64,000 bases of DNA from Amphiduros pacificus (Eukaryota; Annelida; Polychaeta; Phyllodocida; Hesionidae), in contig OX439003.1 of assembly GCA_949316495.1 (NCBI GenBank), positions 22,196,295 to 22,260,294 of the forward strand, given 5' to 3'. The translations under genes and the position numbers were made by a program. The notes below the pieces were generated by a model. That model had not been told where the DNA came from. It saw nothing but the letters and a program-made list of their open reading frames with translations, and ran no database searches. Positions within the stretch are counted from its first letter, which is position 1; each line of letters starts with the position of its first letter. Of this stretch, positions 38,901-47,900 are shown in pieces.

Positions 38901-41900
38901 CAGGTGTTTGCACAAGATCACTGGTCAGCTAAACAAAGTTTGATGACAAAGTGTCCAATGGATGATTTGGATTTTAGCAGAAGACACATCCACTTGTAAA
39001 TGGAAAAGCATTTATGTAGTGGTAATTTTAAGGGTAACAACTTTGAATTGCAAATTTGTGGGTATAAACATTTATACTATGCAAGGAAAAAGGGCTTGAA
39101 AACCTCATTTCATGAATGCTTTAAAAATTATTATTTTGATTTACAGTGTTTTTAACAGCTTTATATTTTGTATGAATTTACGTTATTTTTTCTACATCAT
39201 GTACCCTTGATAAGCTGAATAATGACCTAGAAGTATTGTTTGCAGAATATAAATGGATACCAGCTGATTCTGATGGCCTGGGGCACTACTATATTAACAA
39301 AGTCTACCTGGATCAAGAGAACAAAAAGTACTTGCATTGCATTATTATGAATATTTTGTGATTAAATTTTCTTATAGGCCTTGGGTATTAGGGATATCAA
39401 AGAATCTTTTTCAATCTGATGTTATTAATTCTAGTTTCTGGCAGCCAGCCCATTTAAACGGCACAGCAACAAAGGTGTTGAGTTTGGAGGAATTGTTACC
39501 TACATCTGATCTGACGCATGTTCTACTGGTGAATGCTTCCTGGCTGCAGGACTTCTCTGCCAGTCTGGCACACTTCCCGTCCACTGTGGACATCACTGTT
39601 GTCTGTGTGGCTGTATGTATGATAAAACTGAGATCTCATTAACTGACATAAAACTATTACTTAACTTTTTAAAATTCATGGAATGGTTAACTGACTTACA
39701 TTATTACTTTTGAATATTGATGGTTTTTTTGTTTGAGCACATTTTGTATATCAGTTTGAGTGCCACGTCCGGTGACTTATGAATTAATTAAGTATTAATT
39801 CTATCACTATGCTTCACAGCCTTAATTCTGTATTTCAGTTCATTATATTTTCATTTCACATCAACTGTTTTATTTTCTTTCATTGCATATGCATGAAGGA
39901 AGCAATAGAAGCAGCAATGACCGCCCTGCAGTCCCTGAAAGAGGAATATATAGAGAAAACTGGTCATATGTGGAACCCAGAAACATCAGTGCCATCTAGT
40001 GGCGATACTGATCCCTACCAAGAGGAGGACATTGTTCTGCACCAGAAACTAACTGATCTGGGAAATTATATCAGGCGACGCAAAGCTGATGGAGCAACAA
40101 AGGTAAAACAATAAGTGGGCTTTAAAAGGGGCATTGTGTAATTTTCATCCAGATAATTAATCTCTCCATTATCTGAATATTTAAAAATTATTTGATCCTT
40201 ACAGGAGGAGGTGAGTTCTGATGTGACTGATTTACTGGACCTCAAGGAGCAGTACCTTGCCCTCACCGGCGCCACCTGGAAAGCAGGATGTGTGCCTCCA
40301 TCACAGATCATACAGTTAGCCTGCCGCGTCTCTCAACAGGAGGCGCTGTGCAACACACTGGCGGCAGCACAGGTCAGAACCAATAGCATTGTTACCAGGG
40401 CTCATCACACAGTAAAACTAACCTAATCCAAACTTGATACAGAGAAATGGTCATATGTAATCTGAGAAGTAGACATGATAACATTCCACTTTAGAACCCC
40501 AAAATAAGGTATAGCCGAATATTCAGCTGTTTAGATTTTGTATAAAGACATAAAAAGATGTAACTTTCTCTCTGAGACCAAAAAGCCAACAAAGTGTTTA
40601 TTTGTCGAAAGGGGATTGTTGAGGAATTCATTCAGAATAACAAGGTTATAATTGAAAAAAGTTATTATGAACCATTATGAAGTAATTATGAAATGAGACT
40701 AGCAATAGATTACATTGGTCTAAATAATGAAACAAAGGAAGTTGTAAAAAAATGTTATCTTCATTTGGAATTGGTAGGTGAACTCATTTAACAATAGGTG
40801 AAAACATTGCATGGACAATTTATTTAATGTTTCTGAATAATTTTAGCCATAGTCTGTTGTCAATGTTATTATTTTTTCTTTTTTCACTGTTTTGTGAAGA
40901 CCAGCACATTTTACTCTTATAAGTGCAAAATAGAGAAATTTTCTTTTTCCAATTGCAAGAAATTTTCCTTTAAAAGTGATTATTGCCATAATAAAGCATA
41001 AAGTAGATATATGACAGTAAAAACTGTTTATTTCATCCAGTATTAAATGTTTATTTTTGAAGGAAGACAGTCAGAGTTCACATTCAATCAGAGTATGCCC
41101 GGCACATCCAAGTAAGTGTATTATTTTGCCTAATGCCTATTTAGCCTAATAAACATTGCTCTCCATTCCATCATTAGGATCACTATCATAGCACCTTCTC
41201 CAGTTATGTGATTACTTTGGTTTGATTGTATCAAATTAACCACATGTCGTTCTACTTGATGTGACATATAAAATGAGGTCATGAGGTGACTCCTATTGGC
41301 CTGTGTAATGAGGAGGGGGCGTGGCTTCAAATGACATCTTAATACTCAAGTTACCTTTTATGGCATGGTTGACTCTCAGGCCTGAATGAATAATAATGAA
41401 CCGTCATTTGAATGTGGATAAACACCAGGCCAGTAAAGCTGGCCTGGCCTAGTAAAGCTATGTAAATAACCATGGTTGGGCTAGTTATTGATGCTGACCT
41501 TTTCTTGACCTTGTTGAAGGTTAAATTTGTCAATCATTTTGATTGCTTTGTGAACTTCAGAGGAGTACATGCCACATTGATATCTTAAGTGAGATTGAAG
41601 CTGACTTTTCAGTGACAATTTTGAACTCTTGTCAAAATCAGACTGCCTGAAACTTAGGCAATTTTTCCAGGAAGTTAAGAAGAATTTTAAGATTTTTATT
41701 TTTATTGATTTTTTTATTATTGATGCCTGCAGTCTATCTTTGTTTTACAGACTCAAGTACAAAAGATGTGACTTGTGACTGTGCAGAAGCCCGCAGAGTG
41801 AGAGTAATACATCCGCACTGCTCAGGTGGCATCAGTTGTAACTTTGTCATGCTCAAGTTTGTAGAACACTCCAATATTGAATCTATTTTAATGATGACTT

Positions 41901-44900
41901 TTTTGAACATCATTACACTGGGTAATGACCATATATCAGAAATTCTGTATTTAATATTAATTTCCTATTTTAGGTATTCACAACACACAAGGTTTGTGTT
42001 ACTATCAGATGGTTTGGTGCCTGTCATTTGGGAACGGGTGGCACAGTTTGGATGGTACAATGACTTCCCATTGAAGGCTGATAATTCTGAGGCCTCGAGT
42101 CTCTCTGAGCCTGAAATATCAGAACATCCATCCAGTAAGATTTATTAACCTTTTATACATGAAATACCCATTTTGCATCAAAATTCATAAATTAAAAACA
42201 CATGAAATTGATAAGATTATCAAGATAATAAGAGGTGGAGATATTATGTTCCAGGGCGGGGGAATGACTTTGAGGAGACTTTGAGAAAAATGTTGGAAGT
42301 TCTCGGAGTGAAAGCTGATGTGTGGCTTGACAATCTGGACTTCACTTCCCTGTCACCCTGCATACATCTCATCACTCAGTATCCAGGTAAGATCCACAAT
42401 AATTTTTATTTATTTATTTTTTTTTTCATTTGGAACCAAAAAAATTAATGCAGGGCCTTTTATCTTAGATTTTGTGTAAATATGTATCTTGCTAGCCACC
42501 AGGGGCTTATTGACAGAAATAATGCTTGATAATAATGCTTGAACATTTACTGTATCTACTTGTGTATTAGACGAGGTTTTTATACCCAAACCATCAGTTA
42601 ATGTTTGGGGGGGGGGTCATCTTTTCACGAAAGCAACCTGTGGACGTTGATTTACCTCACCATACCTTACCTTACCTCAACTCGCTCATACTGTTTAAAT
42701 ATGCATACGCAACAGTGATGGGGAGAGGCTCTTGTTTTTGGCGTGAAAACAATTAGAGTCCAGCCACAGAGTATTCATTCCCATTGAAATATTAATATAT
42801 TGTGCAATGATGGATCCTTGATGGATGGTTTGAAAGTTGGCCTTTTCAAAGCAAAATAACATCAATTTGGGGGGGGGGGTCGTCTTATACACGAGTCGTC
42901 TAATACACACGTAAATATGGTACACCTGAGTCAAAATATTGACATGAACTATTATAGGTGAAGCTGTTGTTTTAGGTTAAGTGACTCATCTTGATTAAAT
43001 TCATGCTTCAGAGAACAGTCATGCCTGAGTGAAAAAGAGCTCACCATTTGTTGTAATGAGTATGTAAATTTAGGAACCTGTCAGCAGTTGGGATGCTCCA
43101 CCTCTACCCATCGTGCATCGTTGGTTTTACAGAGTAAAATTGTAGATGGAGATGTTGATGTTTAATGATTAGCATTTCTTCCATTGATGAGTTGTTGAAA
43201 AAAAAAGCTTTTGGATTTTTCAGTTTGATCAGAATCTTGAAACCTCATCTGCATTTCTCATAAGTGATTGATATTCAAAGATCAACATATTTCAATCCCC
43301 GAAGTGTATATTCTGTCATTATCATCTGGAATTAGCAAATTTTGAACATAGTTGTGAAAATCTTAGTCTTTGGCCCAGAAGTCCGAATCCTAGAATATAT
43401 TCACAAATATTAATTTCAAGAATTTAATATGGTTTAATATGCAATGATAATAAAATCATCACCACAGTTATGACAGTATACAAAAGGGTAAAACAAGTAG
43501 AATTATTAACATTGGGAGACATTGATAACTGGTTCTTGTTTAGGATCACCATCCAGCAAGGATCAACTCATGAAGCTGCTTGGAAGTGTACCGTGGCCTG
43601 CAACTCAACCAAAGGTCAGTGATTTATATAGTCACTAGAATATCTCAAAGATTTACATGTATTTTATTCACTCCTTGGGACATCAACTTGTAAAATGTCC
43701 TTGAAAATATGTTTCTTGAGAAAGAGTATAACTGTGAACATTGTAATATCACAAATTAAATCAGAATTATTATTGATTTTGTAATGAACTGAGTGATCTA
43801 AATTTGATGTTAACTTTTTACACCTCGCTCATGCTTGTTTCCAAATTTGCTGTTTCTTCAGAATGTAATTCAGACAACAAATGTGGGCTTTCAAAATGGG
43901 ATCAAGATTATGGACGACATCTTTGGTTTGAGACTGCCACTTCTCCAGATGGCATTGACAGACCAGCACACAATACAGGTACCAACAATGAACTCTCCAG
44001 AATACATTACGTGAAATGGTTCACAATTTGTTTAATCAAAGATTTAATTGCACACTGTTTGTGCAAAATAAAGGACATTATGTGACAACATTTAGAAGAA
44101 CATTTAGAAACAATAAAAGCAAATATTTGTGAGAAATGATCTGTTTCAATTTTGTCCCCCGCATTCTTCGCAGTAAATAAGTGGAAAAATTACTTTCAAT
44201 AATAACTTTAATGTGCACAATACAGCCACAACGGTTTGACAATTACCTTAGATATTGCACACATGCACTCCTGGAGACTTCCCTCCGATCTGGTTAGATA
44301 ATGGGTGTGATTGGTCAATTTCTGTTGCCATGACAACCAAACTTGGTTTGTGTGCATGATACAACCAGAACGGTTTGACATTTAGCTTAAATATTGCACA
44401 CATGCACTCCTGGGGACCTTTCCCCATTCTGATTAGGTTATGGCAGTGATTGGTTGATTTTTGTTGCCATGGTGACCATCGTGGTATATGACTTGTCTGC
44501 ACAATACATCCACAACCGTTTTACATTTAGCTTAGATATTGCGCACATGCACTCCTGGGGACCTTCCCATGATCTGATTAGATACTGCCTGTTGTTATGT
44601 TGCAATGGCAACCATGTTGCCAACTTGGCTTGTGTGAACCATACAGACTTGTGTGTGCCTTACAGTCAGAAAAGTTAGCTGAGATATTAACAGTAACATT
44701 TAGCTTAGATATTGCACACATGCACTCCTGGGGACCTTCCCCCAATCTGGTTATGTTATGGCTGTGATTCCTCAATAATGTTGCTATAGCAACCATCATA
44801 CGTCTGTGCGTGCACTTGTGTTTGTGTTTTTCGTTACTGTTATTGTTGGATTTAATTCCCGCATTTAACACTACCCTTTTCAGACATTCCCCCAACCATA

Positions 44901-47900
44901 AATATCTATTGTGCCCAAAGTGACTTAGAGTCAATGGTCTTGTTATTATTACTTTGTTCTTGGGAACAAAAACATTTAGATTTTTTTTTTGACTTTTGAC
45001 CATAATGAAGAGCAAATATTTGTGAGAAATATTTTAAGAAATAATATTTGTTGTGATTGTTTTTCCATTTTGCTTAATGCTTTGTCCTTGAGAAAGTTTG
45101 AGGAGGTTGAAATTCTTATATGACTATTAAACCTAAGTTGTGCATTTGGTTACTGAATGTGAAACATGTTTGCAGATAGTGTACCCGTCTAAACAGCAGG
45201 TGGAGGAAGTGATGGAGCACCAGTCAAGCCTGACCTATGACCACCTGGGATCTGGCAGAAGAGTATTCAGATATTATGCACCTGAGAGGTAAGATCGAAT
45301 ATAGCTCAATGTTATTGTCACGTTTTTGCACTCCCGCCAATACTTTGCCCCAGGAATATTGATGTCTTTATTCCTGTCTATCCATCTACCTGCAGTGTTC
45401 ATTGAAAGTATTCACAGCACAGGACAAATAGCAGATTTTGCATGAGATTATATAGATAAAGTACAATTCTCACTCCTTGAATTTCAACATTTGTGATCCA
45501 TCAGATGTCTCTTGTGTCATGTAGAATGCATGCACAGATAGATTTGTTGACAAGACACCTGACAAGTACAATCTACTTGTGTTATAACAGTTGCATTTAA
45601 AGCAGAACAAACTTATTGAAATTAAAATGAATTATGTAAATTGGTAAAGAAACCATTTAAAAATGTTTATTTGATTTCAGGTGTAACGATATTGTGTTTC
45701 TGTTAAGTGAATCAACAGACAGATCTGTCATTCTGCATGCCAATGTAAGTACATTTAGGCCATTGAGGTTATTGCTGGATGCTTGCGTAAATTCACAGAA
45801 CATTGTGTAGCCTGGACCTGAGTGGCAGATAATAAAATCAGCTAAATTGAATAATCAATCACAATCATATATTTAAAAAACAAATACTATATTATAAAGA
45901 AATTCTCCTTGCAATTAGACTTCTGACATTACCAACCAACAATATACTTTTAAGGCAATATTGATATGGGTCCTCAAAAATGAAAAATATCCAGGTCTCT
46001 GTCAGCTAAGGTTTACTTAAATTATATCTAAAATGATACTCTATTAACAAAAGTTGCTGGTCTTCAAGCTGATGGTGGATGTGTATGTTGCAGGTGTACC
46101 GGCAGAGTTGGGAGGTGAGTGGTGGGGAACGCGGTGGAATGCTTGGATGGCTGTATACAGGCAGCCAGTCCATCAGCCAGCCTGGATGGGTCCAGGTACC
46201 TAGGTTCTCTAGGTACGAGCTTGGCCTGCTGCTCCTACCAACATCACATGCCACACACTCAGGTACTTTAAATGCCATTATAAAATAAAAAGATACATTC
46301 AGAGAAGAGTCAGACTTGAGGAAAAAGACTTTTGCCATTAATTGTTATGGGTGTATAAATTCAGATCCAGCTTAAATGTTTGTATTTTTTTTATTAATAT
46401 TTTATCAAACTCTTTTCTTGTGAAATGTACAGATACCCAAAATGAATGTGTTTGATTGCATCACTCAAAAGATAGAGAAATGAGTTCCATAAGATCAATG
46501 AGGTATTGATAAGATTGAATAGCATTTTTCCGGAACACCTGTATTTTTTTTATGTGCAAGGTTAGATTTTGTTTTATATTTCCAGGGCGGTGCATAGATG
46601 CAGTAGATCTGAGTGGTGTAGGTCTCCACTTCTGCTCCCTCCTGCCTTATGACCTCAGGACCATTCCATACATACCACACGACATGAAGGCAGGCTTCTA
46701 CCACACAATAGGACAAATCAAGAGAACTGACAAGAGATCTAAATTGATGTTTGTAGATGAAATAACAGACAAAAACATCAAGAAGTAAGTTTCATTTGAA
46801 TATTGGGTGATGCTATTGATGTGTGTGTGTCTTTGTGTATATGTCTGTGTGTGTATGTCTTCGTGTGTATGTCTTTGTGTGTATGTCTTTGTGTGTATGT
46901 CTGTGTGTATGTCATTGTGTGTATGTCTTTGTGTATATGTCTGTGTGTGTATGTCTTCGTGTGTATGTCTTTGTGTGTATGTCTTTGTGTGTATGTCTGT
47001 GTGTATGTCCTTGTGTGTATGTCTTTGTGTATATGTCTTTGTGTGTATGTCCTTGTGTGTATGTCTTTGTGTGTATGTCTTTGTGTGTATGTTTTTGTGT
47101 GTGATGTAGAATACAGCTTTGATTTATTATAGGCGTTAAAATTTGTTTAACTTTATGACTTTGTTTAGGAAAAAAATGGCATGTCTGAATATCAGGTTTT
47201 AAATCATTATTGTAATGTGTTTTCACATGTTTTTTTCAGGAAATTTGACCTCTATCCATCAGATGCTACAAACTTACATGGTGCAGGAAGTGCAGCAGTT
47301 ACACCAGGACTCTTCAGAAAAATCAAGGCAAGGCAAACTTGATATTTCATTTAACAGTTTTGAGGCATTACCTTTTCCATCAGTATACATTCATAATTCT
47401 TTAACATTACTTTTCCATGTTACATGAACAAGAACTGCATCGACTAATTCACAATGCACGAAAATAATCTTTCCTCACTGTGCAGAGTACATCAGAATTG
47501 AGAGTGTAAGGTGACAAATCATTAAGAAAATAAATGACAGCATAATTATCAGATTAGATACTAAACTTTTTCAACATAAAACTTTTTATAATTATTTCAA
47601 ACCCATGTTTAAATGATGACATGCTATTTTCTTCAGAAAGAACCACGTGAAGGTTATTACATAGAGTTTAATGGCAGGGAAGGACATGCACACCCGAAAA
47701 AATATAGGGTTGTGAAGATTATCAAATTGTATAAAACGTAAGTCACCCTGGTGTATTGATAATCAGAGGAAATATTGCTAATTAAATTGATAATTTAATT
47801 CCATTTATCTTAATGAAATCATTCAGAACTGGACATATCCTTATCAATAAAAGTAAGAGAAAAACAGGCAAGCGTTTTTTAGTTAACATCCTTTTCAGTA

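Noticed and set aside
46803-47132. Several overlapping open frames rich in CVCLCVYV
   Set aside because: They are all translations of one GTGTGTATGTCTTT minisatellite, inside an intron.
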